Below are positions 8,604 through 16,756 of a stretch of DNA of 64,000 bases, piece after piece (the stretch's first letter is position 1; every line of letters begins with the position of its first letter). The position numbers and the translations under genes were made by a program. The DNA comes from Sunxiuqinia indica (GTDB lineage Bacteria; Bacteroidota; Bacteroidia; Bacteroidales; Prolixibacteraceae), in NCBI RefSeq assembly GCF_009847015.1, contig NZ_WVEM01000004.1, positions 1 to 64,000 on the forward strand, given 5' to 3'. The notes under the pieces are model-generated. The model searched no databases and was not told where the DNA came from. It saw only the letters and a list, made by a program, of their open reading frames with translations.

Positions 8604-8737
8604 GCGCCCAACAAATTGTATATGGCAGGCGGGGGTTTTAGCGGTCTGACAAGTCAGACCTTGCGCCCACTTTCCTGCGGGTCTGACACTCCTGATTGCA
8701 TCGGGACCGCCCGACCACATAGAAATGACCGTTAGGT
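8604..8737 (+). other. attC-like site 6
   Basis: The left box GCGCCCAAC (8604-8612) pairs with the cassette-opening GTTAGGCAC at 7942 with two mismatches. The right box GTTAGGT (8731-8737) is a perfect GTTRRRY. Inner GGTCTGAC and GTCAGACC form an additional hairpin, and GGCGGGGG faces CCGCCCG near the other end. Confidence 0.7.
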
Positions 8738-8762
8738 GCAAGTTTAAAAATAACAGGCAATT

Positions 8763-8972
8763 ATGAGTAGAGATAATTTCACAAAGCAGACCATAGATAT
8801 CTTAGGTAAAAGAGTCTCCGCTCCCGCGCGATTGTATCGCGTGGTTATTCTTAAACACCACACGAAAGGATTCGTGCGGTAGCCGGGGGCCTTTTATCAG
8901 AGTCCCAAAGGCAAACTTGTATTAGAAAAGATTTGGAAGAAAAGAATCCAAGATAACGCAAATCAACCTTAA
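8763..8972 (+). pseudogene. HNH endonuclease remnant (internal deletion/replacement)
   Basis: ATG 8763 begins MSRDNFTKQTIDILGKRV, which I recognise as the usual N-terminus of a family of HNH endonucleases. After about 18 codons the frame enters a palindromic segment, meets TAG at 8880-8882, then resumes in the same frame with QSPKGKLVLEKIWKKRI and stops at TAA 8970-8972. The whole HNH catalytic part is missing. The next gene begins at the very next base (TAAATG), so the two were probably an operon in one cassette. Restriction-like or defence function is lost. Confidence 0.6.
8818..8897 (+). repeat. Small palindromic (REP-like) element inside the HNH remnant
   Basis: About 80 nt with two hairpins, CGCGAT-TGT-ATCGCG and CACACGAA-AGGA-TTCGTGCG, bounded by GC-rich CCGCTCCC and GCCGGGGG. 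It replaces the middle of the HNH gene. It has no coding capacity and looks like a small dispersed repeat, but no second copy occurs in this window. Confidence 0.45.
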
Positions 8973-9677
8973 ATGACAAAAACAGACATTGAAAATATTG
9001 TTTCCAAATTCAAAAGTCAAATGTATCCTCAAGACAGATACACTTCATTTGATTATTGCTACAATTATTTCATAGCAACAAAAGATATTACTCAAGATGT
9101 CGAAAAAAGCTGTTTAGTCCTTGGATTTTATTTGGCAAGTTGGGGAATGTTTAGAGGTTCTAGTTTTTTACTTCAAAAGAGTGTAAAACAGTTTGAGCCA
9201 ACAATTAAATATATTGCAACATTAGATAAGTCGATATGGCAAATAGACGTTGACAATTACGATGAAAATAATATTCAGACAATTATCAAAATTTATAATG
9301 ACATTAAGAAATGCCTGATTGACAACAATAATGCTGATTTGACTTTAATAACAAAAATCCTTCTTGGAGTTTTTGGATTTATTCCTGCATTTGACAATTA
9401 TTTTTGTAATTCTTTCAGAGAGATTTCCAAAGACAAATGTGGTTTCAGAAGAGTTAATGCCAATTCATTGTCAATTATAAAAGCATTTTATGAGAACAAT
9501 AAAGTGCCAATAGACAAATTATCATCTGAAACTTTTACTACAGATTTTAAGACTAATAAAAAAACAAACATAAATTATCCGAAGGCAAAAATCATAGATA
9601 TGTATGGTTTTACGTCTGGATTAGAAAATAAAACAACGACCGCTAATCGAAAGCCTCTCCCCGCTAGCAAACACTAG
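8973..9677 (+). CDS. Hypothetical 234-residue protein (last cassette)
   Basis: The gene starts directly after the stop of the HNH remnant. The protein is soluble and largely helical, with motifs YPQDRYTSFDYCYNYF near the N-terminus, a GFYLASWGMFRGSSFLL helix at about 45-62, and FGFIPAFDNYFCN at about 130-143. It has no signal peptide or catalytic motif I recognise. It was probably co-expressed with the lost HNH nuclease, so a partner or immunity role is possible. The last codons fall inside a long hairpin and may be altered by whatever created the array's 3' boundary. Confidence 0.6.
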   Translation: MTKTDIENIVSKFKSQMYPQDRYTSFDYCYNYFIATKDITQDVEKSCLVLGFYLASWGMFRGSSFLLQKSVKQFEPTIKYIATLDKSIWQIDVDNYDENNIQTIIKIYNDIKKCLIDNNNADLTLITKILLGVFGFIPAFDNYFCNSFREISKDKCGFRRVNANSLSIIKAFYENNKVPIDKLSSETFTTDFKTNKKTNINYPKAKIIDMYGFTSGLENKTTTANRKPLPASKH

Positions 9678-9692
9678 CAGGGAGAGGCTTTC
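9649..9692 (+). terminator. Very strong hairpin at the 3' boundary of the cassette array
   Basis: A 19-bp stem with one mismatch (arms 9649-9667 and 9674-9692) and a 6-nt loop CAAACA. The arms read GAAAGCCTCTCCC then CGCTAG, returning as CTAGCA then GGGAGAGGCTTTC. The stop codon of the 234-residue gene lies in the right arm. It may be a bidirectional terminator or replace the missing last attC site. Confidence 0.55.
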
Positions 9693-9762
9693 ACAACACC
9701 ACGGCGTACGCGAGCTGCGCTCCCTCCCTTCGCTATCGCTCAGGAGCATACCGGGCAGTTCG

Positions 9763-9999
9763 TTAAGTCATCGAAAACAAAACCGTGTTTGGTTTAAGCT
9801 GATTGTAGCGTTCCAATAAAGGAATGTAAGCCCGTTTTCTCAAACGTTCAACAGTTATGGTAGTACCAAGAATAGGGCTTTGAGCAATTGCCACCCAGCT
9901 GTGGATGGCTCCATACATCGGTTTATTCTTTAACAAAGAAAATTTGTATTTTAAATATTTTTTTGGAGCTTCAGTGTATGGAGAGTTCAGCGCAAGCAT
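9763..9999 (-). CDS. Unrecognised short ORF between cassettes and chromosome
   Basis: A 78-residue minus-strand frame with a basic segment (APKKYLKYKF) and VERLRKRAYIPLLERYNQ. It is the only open frame in the 350 nt between the array-end hairpin (9692) and the SDR gene (10044). I recognise no family, and it could be a gene remnant at the junction. The stretch 9693-9762 holds only a GC-rich segment (ACGGCGTACGCGAGC). Confidence 0.25.
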   Translation of the reverse strand: MLALNSPYTEAPKKYLKYKFSLLKNKPMYGAIHSWVAIAQSPILGTTITVERLRKRAYIPLLERYNQLKPNTVLFSMT

Positions 10000-10043
10000 T
10001 TTTAGCAGATCGCAACTAAAATCATTATAAAACAGAAGAGTAT

Positions 10044-10949
10044 ATGACGAATAAAAAGCGAATATTATTTACAGGAGGATCGGGAAAAGCCGGAAAGCAC
10101 GTAATCCCCTACCTGCTAGAGCAGGGACATCGGGTGATGAATGTAGACCTGACACCGCTGGATCATCCGGGGGTCGATAACCTGGTAGCTGACATTACAG
10201 ATTCCGGACAAGTGTTTAATGCCATGAGTGCGTATGCCGACATCGATGAACTGGAGCAGGGTAATGGCGTTCCAAAATTTGATGCGGTGGTACATTTTGC
10301 TGCCGTGCCCCGCATCTTGCTCAAACCGGATAATGAAACCTTTCGGGTAAACACCATGGGCACCTACAATGTGATTGAAGCGGCTGTAAAGCTTGGAATT
10401 AAGAAGATCATTATTGCTTCGTCGGAAACCACCTACGGCATCTGTTTTTCAGATGGCCAAACCAACCCGCATGTACTGCCTTTGGAGGAGGACTATGATG
10501 TTGATCCCATGGACAGCTATGGAATGTCGAAGGTTGTGAACGAAAAAACAGCACGCAGTTTCCAGCGGCGATCGGGCTTTGATATTTATGCGCTTCGAAT
10601 CGGGAATGTGATTGAACCTCACGAGTACGCTGAACTGTTTCCACATTATTTTAGAAACCCCGAAGTGCGTCGTCGAAATGCATTCTGTTATATTGATGCG
10701 CGTGATCTGGGACAGATTGTCGATTTATGTTTGAAAAAAGATCAGCTTGGTTATCAGGTTTTCAATGCCGGAAACGATCACAATGGCGCGATTATTCCCA
10801 GCAAAGAGTTGGCTGAACGGTTTTTTCCGGGAGTACCGATTACTCGTGAACTGGAGGAACACGAAGCATTGTTTTCGAATCGAAAAATCCGGGAAGTACT
10901 GGGATTCAAAGAACAACACAACTGGCGAAAATACTTGACATGGGACTAA
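10044..10949 (+). CDS. NAD-dependent epimerase/dehydratase family protein (extended SDR)
   Basis: This 301-residue cytosolic enzyme has a nucleotide-binding Rossmann start TGGSGKAGKHVIPYL and VVHFAAVPR in strand 4. The catalytic pair YGMSK (YxxxK) lies at about residues 158-162, with SSETTYG before it. It belongs to the extended short-chain dehydrogenase group that includes nucleotide-sugar epimerases and uronate dehydrogenases. The substrate cannot be read from the sequence. It stands alone, with about 130 nt before the small ORF and cupin gene. It is the first ordinary chromosomal gene after the cassette array, and its base composition is less AT-rich. Confidence 0.85.
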   Translation: MTNKKRILFTGGSGKAGKHVIPYLLEQGHRVMNVDLTPLDHPGVDNLVADITDSGQVFNAMSAYADIDELEQGNGVPKFDAVVHFAAVPRILLKPDNETFRVNTMGTYNVIEAAVKLGIKKIIIASSETTYGICFSDGQTNPHVLPLEEDYDVDPMDSYGMSKVVNEKTARSFQRRSGFDIYALRIGNVIEPHEYAELFPHYFRNPEVRRRNAFCYIDARDLGQIVDLCLKKDQLGYQVFNAGNDHNGAIIPSKELAERFFPGVPITRELEEHEALFSNRKIREVLGFKEQHNWRKYLTWD

Positions 10950-11078
10950 TTATTGGTTTGACTAGCCTCCCAACAGCTCACGTTCGTTGCTCGCGAGAAA
11001 CTGGACTTTAATGATGTGATTAAGAAATCAAACAAGAATCATCATTAAACCGTTTATCAGCAAAATAAATAGAAAAAC

Positions 11079-11165
11079 ATGAAACGAGCATGTAAAGGCC
11101 ATCACACACAGGAGAATCATTATAAGCGAGTTCCATCGAATACCGTTGAAAATTTTAAATTATAA
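11079..11165 (+). CDS. 28-codon small ORF, copy 1 (MKRACKG family)
   Basis: The predicted peptide starts MKRACKGHHTQ and ends ENFKL, with its stop exactly 4 nt before the cupin ATG. A second 28-codon ORF at 17407 starts with the same seven residues and also ends 4 nt before the next gene. The two agree at 69 of 87 nt with no indels, and at 17 of 28 residues. Flanking DNA outside the ORF is not similar. This suggests a leader peptide or coupled regulator, not chance. No known family is recognised. Confidence 0.5.
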   Translation: MKRACKGHHTQENHYKRVPSNTVENFKL

Positions 11166-11169
11166 TGAG

Positions 11170-11634
11170 ATGAAGAAAATGGAGAACCTATCGGAGAATA
11201 CCAATTACTCCGCTGTAAATATGGGCAATTTAGATACGTTGATGGATTATTCGCTCATTCATCCGGTGAATAAAAAACTCATTGAAGGCAAAGTATTTTT
11301 GAAGGATGCAACAAAAGCAACCGGAACCCAAATTTCGTTTAATTCGCTTCCTCCACATTCGGAACAACCGTATTTTCATATTCACTGGAAAAATGAAGAA
11401 ACATACATTATCTTGAAAGGTGCCGGGTATTTTCAGGTTGACGAAGACTGCTTTCCGATTGAAGAGGGCAGCGTAATACGTGTTGCACCACCAGGGAAAC
11501 GCGGCATCTGCAACTCTTCTGACGAAACAATGATCTACATGGTCATCCAGTCGAAAAAGGATTCGTTGGAGGAGCATACGACAGCTGATGGAGAACGATT
11601 GCCGGTTGAACCAAAGTGGAAAGAACTTTTATAG
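11170..11634 (+). CDS. Cupin-domain protein
   Basis: This is a 154-residue small beta-barrel protein. The cupin signature is visible as PHSEQPYFHIHWKNEETYIILKG split over strands, with metal-ligand candidates His-x-His and Glu, followed by a second motif around EEGSVIRVAPPGKRG. Such single-cupin proteins are metal-dependent isomerases or dioxygenases, or small-molecule sensors; the ligand is unknown. ATG 11170 is preferred over TTG 11146 because the latter lies inside the upstream small ORF. The 4-nt gap to that ORF implies translational coupling. Confidence 0.8.
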   Translation: MKKMENLSENTNYSAVNMGNLDTLMDYSLIHPVNKKLIEGKVFLKDATKATGTQISFNSLPPHSEQPYFHIHWKNEETYIILKGAGYFQVDEDCFPIEEGSVIRVAPPGKRGICNSSDETMIYMVIQSKKDSLEEHTTADGERLPVEPKWKELL

Positions 11635-11675
11635 TTGACAAACAAAAAAGTGCGGGCATTAACGGCTAGCAGATC

Positions 11676-12566
11676 TTAATTTACATCCGTTGGCCTCGCA
11701 ACCAGAATGCCCAAATACGATTTTTTGCTTTCAAGCATTTCAGCAAATGGTTGCTCCGAAATAACGACCTGGTTACTGAGCGTTGAAGCATGCATTAAAT
11801 GAATACGACCACCAACGTCAAGTAAAATGCCGGTGTGGGCAACATCCAGCCCGTTAATGCTGGTTACGATTCCTATAATATCGCCTGTCTTCAGATGCTT
11901 TTCGTTGGATGCAAATTCTGATTTTGGCAGGTAGAAATAGTCACGTTCCGAAATCGCTTGCTCCTGATCTGCAATCGTTTTTACCAGCTCCGGATTGTCT
12001 TTCAGTACTTCATAACTATTCGGGTGAGTCGACATAAAATTCACTTCAATATCGAGCGGTTTCCCAAAATCAGCAGTCGGTTGGCTTACCAGTCCTTTTT
12101 GCTGATTGTTGAAAATCCAGTCGCTAAAATAATGGAGGCGGCTCGGGTACCCCTGTCTGTTTCCATCGCGGTAACGAATGGTTTCCAGTTGGTTGGTAAA
12201 TTGATCAAACTCGGGCTCACCGCTTTTTATGGTTCGGGCAAGAGCCAGTGCTGTTTCAACAAAGGTGGTGCAGTCCAGCCCATCTACCTCAACGGTCAGT
12301 GGTTCGGTTGCTCCGTGCTCCAGAGTATGCGCCACATACGGAACTCCCAAAAACTGTTTGCCGGTTTCAGCTAGCAGATCGGCTGTTGAAAGCCCGGAGG
12401 AATCTGCATATTGAGCTAAAACCTGCTGAATCCTGGAACTGTCGCTCAACTGGCACACGATCGGACGTTGAGAAGTCTGCGACGAAGACTTCACGCTTTT
12501 TTTTCCAGCCGATTGACAACCCGAAAATAAACTAAGACAGAAGATAAAAAGAAACCACTTGATCAT
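11676..12566 (-). CDS. DUF1460 N-acetylmuramoyl-L-alanine amidase-like lipoprotein
   Basis: The protein has 296 residues from the ATG at 12566. A longer frame to 12629 is rejected because the lipoprotein signal (IKWFLFIFCLSLFSGC) starts at 12566, with lipobox Cys near residue 17. The central motif VDGLDCTTFVETALALAR holds the catalytic Cys of the NlpC/P60-like DUF1460 family. GLDVAHTGILL and IHLMHAST supply candidate His residues. Related Bacteroidota enzymes cleave muropeptides. It is probably anchored in the envelope and acts on peptidoglycan fragments. It is transcribed divergently from the sigma/FecR/TonB operon. Confidence 0.85.
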   Translation of the reverse strand: MIKWFLFIFCLSLFSGCQSAGKKSVKSSSQTSQRPIVCQLSDSSRIQQVLAQYADSSGLSTADLLAETGKQFLGVPYVAHTLEHGATEPLTVEVDGLDCTTFVETALALARTIKSGEPEFDQFTNQLETIRYRDGNRQGYPSRLHYFSDWIFNNQQKGLVSQPTADFGKPLDIEVNFMSTHPNSYEVLKDNPELVKTIADQEQAISERDYFYLPKSEFASNEKHLKTGDIIGIVTSINGLDVAHTGILLDVGGRIHLMHASTLSNQVVISEQPFAEMLESKKSYLGILVARPTDVN

Positions 12567-12613
12567 ATTTGTTGAATTTGAATCGAAATTACAAAAATAA
12601 AATCCGTTCCAAG

Positions 12614-12639
12614 GTAGGGTAAATGGCATTTAATTCGGT
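12614..12639 (+). promoter_or_regulatory. Putative ECF-sigma promoter of the sigma/FecR/TonB operon
   Basis: GTAGGGT (12614-12620) and ATTCGGT (12633-12639) lie 19 nt apart start to start, 24 nt before the sigma gene. The same two boxes at the same spacing lie upstream of the Spy-like gene at 16757-16782. Spacing and position fit an autoregulated extracytoplasmic-function sigma promoter. Confidence 0.5.
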
Positions 12640-12662
12640 CAACAATTGAAAAACAGAGAATA

Positions 12663-13223
12663 TTGCTTAACTTTTTGAACTGGGAGAATAGCAGTAAAAC
12701 GAATGAATTGGTTTCGGAACAAAGTTTTAAAACATTGACAAAGCAAGAGTTTAAACAGTTGTTTGACAGGTATTTTGATGGGATTCGAAATTACATCTAT
12801 TACCGGTCGGGAGACGTGGATTTAGCCACCGATCTGGCACAGGACGTCTTTTTGAAACTCTGGGAAAAGCAGGTTGATTTTAATGAAAAGCCGAATGTCG
12901 GGTTACTTTATAAAATGGCCAGTGATGAGTTTATCAGTCGGTATCGCAGGCAACAATTGGAAATCAGTTATCAAAAAGGCCTTACGTTTAATCTGCATGA
13001 AGTGACCCCCGAAAATGAGCTGGAAGAAAAGGAATTGCAAGCGGAATATGAAAAAGCTCTGGCCGGATTATCGGAGAAGCAGCGAGTGGTTTTCTTAATG
13101 AGCCGGATGGATGGCCTGAAATATTCTGAAATTGCCGACCGATTAAACATCAGCATGAAAGCGGTTGAAAAACGCATGAAATATGCCTTGGATGATTTAC
13201 GAAAGAAATTACTTGTATCATGA
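12663..13223 (+). CDS. ECF RNA polymerase sigma factor (FecI-like)
   Basis: This is a 186-residue sigma-70 family protein. Region 2 runs from FKQLFDRYFDGIRNYIYYR through LATDLAQDVFLKLWE at about residues 35-75. Region 4 with its helix-turn-helix (LSEKQRVVFLMSRMDGLKYSEIADRLNIS) is at about 137-165, ending KKLLVS. The start is TTG at 12663; no ATG occurs before region 2, so the exact start is uncertain. It overlaps the FecR gene by 4 nt, and FecR overlaps the TonB receptor, giving a compact surface-signalling operon in which receptor occupancy would release the sigma factor. Confidence 0.88.
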   Translation: MLNFLNWENSSKTNELVSEQSFKTLTKQEFKQLFDRYFDGIRNYIYYRSGDVDLATDLAQDVFLKLWEKQVDFNEKPNVGLLYKMASDEFISRYRRQQLEISYQKGLTFNLHEVTPENELEEKELQAEYEKALAGLSEKQRVVFLMSRMDGLKYSEIADRLNISMKAVEKRMKYALDDLRKKLLVS

Positions 13224-14098
13224 ACCACAAGAACGCACATACAAACAAGCCGAGAAGCTGGGACGACGTTGAACGTCTGAACAAGCGATTGGAGGTAACT
13301 TATAAGAAATCGAAAGCCGACATTTGGGCAACCATGGAACCGAAGCTGGAACCTGTGAATGAGCTAAAGACGATTCGCTTAACCGACCGTCCTGTCTTTC
13401 GTTGGGCGGTGGCAGCTTCTGTTATTTTAGTTTTAGGATTAACCGGTCTGATGCGCTTTTATCAGGTTTCGCCGGAGGCCGTTCCCGGGCAGCACTTGCT
13501 TGTTGATTTGCCCGACGGATCGGTTGTGCACTTAAATGCAGCTTCATCGTTGAGTTATCATCCGTATTGGTGGCAATTCTCCCGAAGCCTCAATTTTGAA
13601 GGTGAAGCTTATTTTGAGGTTGAGAAAGGAAGCACGTTTACGGTTCATTCTTCCAAAGGAAGCACCTCGGTACTGGGAACCAGCTTCAATATTTATTCGC
13701 GCGATCAAGATTATCAGGTTGCATGTTTAACAGGCAAAGTGCAGGTTACAGACAATAATAACGAAAAGCTTGTTTTACTTCCCAACCAAAAAGCCAGCCT
13801 AAGTTCAGCTGGGTTTAACGTTCAGAAGAATGTTGATTTAAGAGAAGAAACAGCTTGGGTGAATCAGGAGTTTTTCTTCACCTCCAAAAGTTTGAGCATG
13901 GTGTTAAACGAAATTGAACGACAATATGGCGTTCAAATTAATGGTGCCGATACGCTCAAGTACAAATACACCGGTAATTTTAACCGAAGACAAGATGTAG
14001 AAGAAGTTTTAGGTTTTGTTTGTAAACCATTCGGTATTAAATTTGAAAAAACAGGAGAAAATGAATTTCGCCTGACAAACATGAATCCTGAACATTGA
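13220..14098 (+). CDS. FecR-family anti-sigma factor
   Basis: This is a 292-residue inner-membrane protein. A cytosolic N-terminal part of about 55 residues would bind the sigma factor, and one transmembrane helix (WAVAASVILVLGLTGLM) lies at about 57-74. The periplasmic FecR domain begins near LLVDLPDGSVVHLNAASSL. A C-terminal secretin/STN-like segment ends the protein. FecR proteins transmit the state of the TonB receptor to the sigma factor. It overlaps its neighbours on both sides by about 4 nt, so all three are co-translated. Confidence 0.88.
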   Translation: MNHKNAHTNKPRSWDDVERLNKRLEVTYKKSKADIWATMEPKLEPVNELKTIRLTDRPVFRWAVAASVILVLGLTGLMRFYQVSPEAVPGQHLLVDLPDGSVVHLNAASSLSYHPYWWQFSRSLNFEGEAYFEVEKGSTFTVHSSKGSTSVLGTSFNIYSRDQDYQVACLTGKVQVTDNNNEKLVLLPNQKASLSSAGFNVQKNVDLREETAWVNQEFFFTSKSLSMVLNEIERQYGVQINGADTLKYKYTGNFNRRQDVEEVLGFVCKPFGIKFEKTGENEFRLTNMNPEH

Positions 14099-16599
14099 AC
14101 CGATATCTCATCATTATTCTACTTTTAGTTTCAACATGCTTAAGTTGGGCACAACCAGTTGAAATCAACTGTCAGCAAAAGCAATTGAACGAACTGCTGG
14201 TTGAGTTGCGAGACAGCTATGACTTGCAGCTTTCCTTTGACGATGAAAATCTGTCTCGATACAAAGTAAGTGTCAGTAAAAATTTCAGTTCACCGGAAAA
14301 CGCATTTGATTATCTATTGAAAGATCTTCCTGTTGCTTATGAAAAAGCCGGGGAGGTTTTTTTGTTTTACCAAGATCGACGAACCACTACCCGATCGAGC
14401 TTTCTGCTTAGCGGGCAAGTGAAGGACCGGTTGAGCTCAGAGGCACTGCCCTATTCAAACCTGTCGGTTAACGGATTGGGAATGGTAACCGATCAACAAG
14501 GTCTGTTTTCATTGGTGAGTGTTTCCGATAGCTTGTTTCATATCCGGGTATCGTATTTAGGCTATTATTTAAAAGACACCGTTGTCAAGGCAGGAAGTCA
14601 TTTGGTATTGACTTTGACTCCATCAACCTACGAACTTCGGGAAATACAGGTGGAAGGCTCCCGGGTGGTAAAATCGTTACAAACTGGGAATAAAGCCGGA
14701 GTGATGCGTGCAAATCATCAGGTGGCCAAGTACCTGCCCGGAAACGGGGATAACTCGGTATTTAATCTTTTGCGTTTACAACCGGGCATTCTGGCTGCCG
14801 GCGAGCAGTCGAACGACTTGGTTATCTGGGGCAGTTACGAAGGACAAACACAGGTCTTGTTTGATGGTTTTACCTTGTTTGGCATGAAAAATTTCAATGA
14901 CAACATTAGCGCGGTCAATCCATTTATGGCCAAAGATATTCTGGTACTGAAAGGAGCTTACGAAGCAAAATACGGGGGAAGAGTTGGTGGCTTGGTAAAT
15001 ATTACCGGCATTGACGGTGACACGCGTGAGCTGGATTTGAAATTGAGTTTGAATAACATGACTCTGAACGGCTTGCTTAGCATCCCGGTAAAAAAGCGCT
15101 CGGCATTGGTGTTGGCCTTTCGCCAAACGTATTACGAACTGTACGATTCCAGGCAGCTCTCGTTCCGAAATAACAGGGGCGTTAATTCTCCCGCAATTAC
15201 AAATCAAACGATTTATCCGGATTACAACTTTCGCGATCTGAATGTTAAATATTCAGGCTCAACTTCCGGAGGAGACATGTATTCCATTAGTACGCTAATT
15301 GCCGAAGACCGTTTCTCCAACAATTTAGACCTCAGTGATTCCTGGCGCGGAACATACGAAGATCATGAACACAACAAACAGTATGCATTGTCGGCCTTTT
15401 ATCAAAAGAATTGGGATTGGGGAGCACGAACTAAATTTTCGGGGGCTTTTTCTACGCTTAATAAAGAAGTTGGAACAGTTCGGCTTCTAGAACGGCAACG
15501 AAACAACGGCAACGGAATGGGCAGTGGCCACAACAATCGAATTAACAAAAACCAGCAATTGCTAAATGAAGTGTCGGAAGCAAATTTTTCGGTTGACAAT
15601 CAAATACCTCTGGCTGAAAAGCATCAGCTAACGCTGGGCAGTTCCCTTATTTTCAACGACGTGAGCTTTACAGAGGATTCATTCGATGTACAGATCGTTC
15701 GACAGGAACATAGCGGCAGTCGGTTCAACCTCTACCTGGAAGATGCGATTTCGTTGAGCCGAATGTTAGAACTTAAACTGGGTTTGCGAACCAGTTATTC
15801 ATTAAATCTGAATCAGTTTTTTTGGCAACCACGGATTTCGGCCGGAATTCAATTGACCAACGCATTCAAGTTAAACCTAGCTGCCGGAATTCATAACCAA
15901 TTTATCAATCGCAGTTCGTTGATTGACGATGATGGCAATTATCATTACTACTGGCTGATTTGCGACGAGAAAACCGTTCCGGTACTGGACGCCAAGCACT
16001 TCGTAACCGGATTAACATACCATCAGAACGATTTTACTTTCAGCCTGGAAAGTTTTTATAAAGAGACAGAAGGACTAACCCGCTATATTCGAAATTTAAG
16101 GTTTGAAGATGTATTTGAAGGACAAAGTAAGACAACAGGTTTAGATGTTTTCCTGAAACAAGATTTTGGAGCTCATTCTGCCTGGGTCAGCTACACATTG
16201 AGCGAAACGCTCGAGCGTTTTGACTATTTTCAGCAACAAACTTACCACCGGGCCTTGCACGATCAGCGACATGAAGTAAAAACAGCTGTTTTGTTCAATT
16301 TCAACCCGTTTCACTTTTCGGCCAACTACGTGTATGGCTCCGGATTTCCTGATCCGCGCCTTACAGATAGCGAAGACTTCGAGAGAGATTACCATCGTTT
16401 GGATGTTTCTGCTACTTACAGTTGGCAAACTAAAAGCTTTGTACTGGAAGGAGGGCTGTCGATTTTAAACCTACTTGACTACAACAATCTGAAGTATGCC
16501 AATTTTATTCAAGTGCCCGATGATCAGGAGCTGTCCATCAACTTGCAGGCAGAAGCGATTCCTTTTACGCCAACCGTTTTTTTAAACTTTTCATTTTAA
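14095..16599 (+). CDS. TonB-dependent outer-membrane receptor with N-terminal STN domain
   Basis: The protein has 834 residues. A signal peptide ends at LSWAQ, and an STN-like signalling domain lies at about 25-95. A carboxypeptidase-regulatory-like domain (VKDRLSSEALPYSNLSVNG) lies at about 105-180. The plug (GDNSVFNLLRLQPGI) is at about 220-310, then the beta-barrel ends in the C-terminal FLNFSF. The STN domain and the upstream sigma/FecR pair indicate a transducing transporter. It has no SusD partner and is shorter than SusC, so a small substrate such as a metal chelate or peptide is more likely than a glycan. The start is TTG 14095, overlapping the fecR stop. Confidence 0.88.
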   Translation: MNRYLIIILLLVSTCLSWAQPVEINCQQKQLNELLVELRDSYDLQLSFDDENLSRYKVSVSKNFSSPENAFDYLLKDLPVAYEKAGEVFLFYQDRRTTTRSSFLLSGQVKDRLSSEALPYSNLSVNGLGMVTDQQGLFSLVSVSDSLFHIRVSYLGYYLKDTVVKAGSHLVLTLTPSTYELREIQVEGSRVVKSLQTGNKAGVMRANHQVAKYLPGNGDNSVFNLLRLQPGILAAGEQSNDLVIWGSYEGQTQVLFDGFTLFGMKNFNDNISAVNPFMAKDILVLKGAYEAKYGGRVGGLVNITGIDGDTRELDLKLSLNNMTLNGLLSIPVKKRSALVLAFRQTYYELYDSRQLSFRNNRGVNSPAITNQTIYPDYNFRDLNVKYSGSTSGGDMYSISTLIAEDRFSNNLDLSDSWRGTYEDHEHNKQYALSAFYQKNWDWGARTKFSGAFSTLNKEVGTVRLLERQRNNGNGMGSGHNNRINKNQQLLNEVSEANFSVDNQIPLAEKHQLTLGSSLIFNDVSFTEDSFDVQIVRQEHSGSRFNLYLEDAISLSRMLELKLGLRTSYSLNLNQFFWQPRISAGIQLTNAFKLNLAAGIHNQFINRSSLIDDDGNYHYYWLICDEKTVPVLDAKHFVTGLTYHQNDFTFSLESFYKETEGLTRYIRNLRFEDVFEGQSKTTGLDVFLKQDFGAHSAWVSYTLSETLERFDYFQQQTYHRALHDQRHEVKTAVLFNFNPFHFSANYVYGSGFPDPRLTDSEDFERDYHRLDVSATYSWQTKSFVLEGGLSILNLLDYNNLKYANFIQVPDDQELSINLQAEAIPFTPTVFLNFSF

Positions 16600-16756
16600 T
16601 CAAAATCATTCTTCAAAGGCGCTATTCATATCAATCTGTTCCCTGGATTCGTATTTACTCGAATCGGTCAACTGTTTTCAAACTGCTTGGAGGTATACTT
16701 CAAAGTGGTCCAATTGCATTATTCAAACGAATAATCAAGAAAAGTTGATTGTGGAG

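Larger units (their letters stand above)
112..9692 (+). mobile_element. Integron-type gene cassette array without integrase (CALIN-like)
   Basis: Genes here all run on the plus strand, one or two per unit, with a 130-190 nt imperfect palindrome after each unit. Each palindrome ends in ACCGTT followed by four to six variable bases. In four successive cassettes the box opening the cassette is the reverse complement of the box closing it: GTTAGGCGC/GCGCCTAAC, GTTATGCGC/GCGCATAAC, GTTGTGCGT/ACGCACAAC and GTTGTAGTTC/GAACTACAAC. That is what site-specific recombination of circular cassettes between G and TT predicts. The PIN cassette matches with two mismatches. The last cassette has no recognisable closing box and the first is 5'-truncated. 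No tyrosine recombinase lies in the window. Cargo is defence, toxin and hypothetical genes, visibly more AT-rich than the flanking chromosome. Confidence 0.8.

Noticed and set aside
613..8737. The palindromes as plain rho-independent terminators
   Set aside because: They are 130-190 nt long, lack T tracts, and their end boxes vary in concert within each cassette, which terminators would not do.
112..9692. Transposon or prophage as explanation of the AT-rich first 10 kb
   Set aside because: No transposase, terminal inverted repeats, integrase or phage structural gene; the paired boxes of each cassette fit integron recombination better.
14776..15207. Long antisense ORFs inside the TonB receptor gene and similar ones inside other large genes (e.g. 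10411-10644, 18689-19051, 53160-53558, 51590-52015, 62134-62562)
   Set aside because: They are exact shadows of well-supported coding frames and show no domain of their own.
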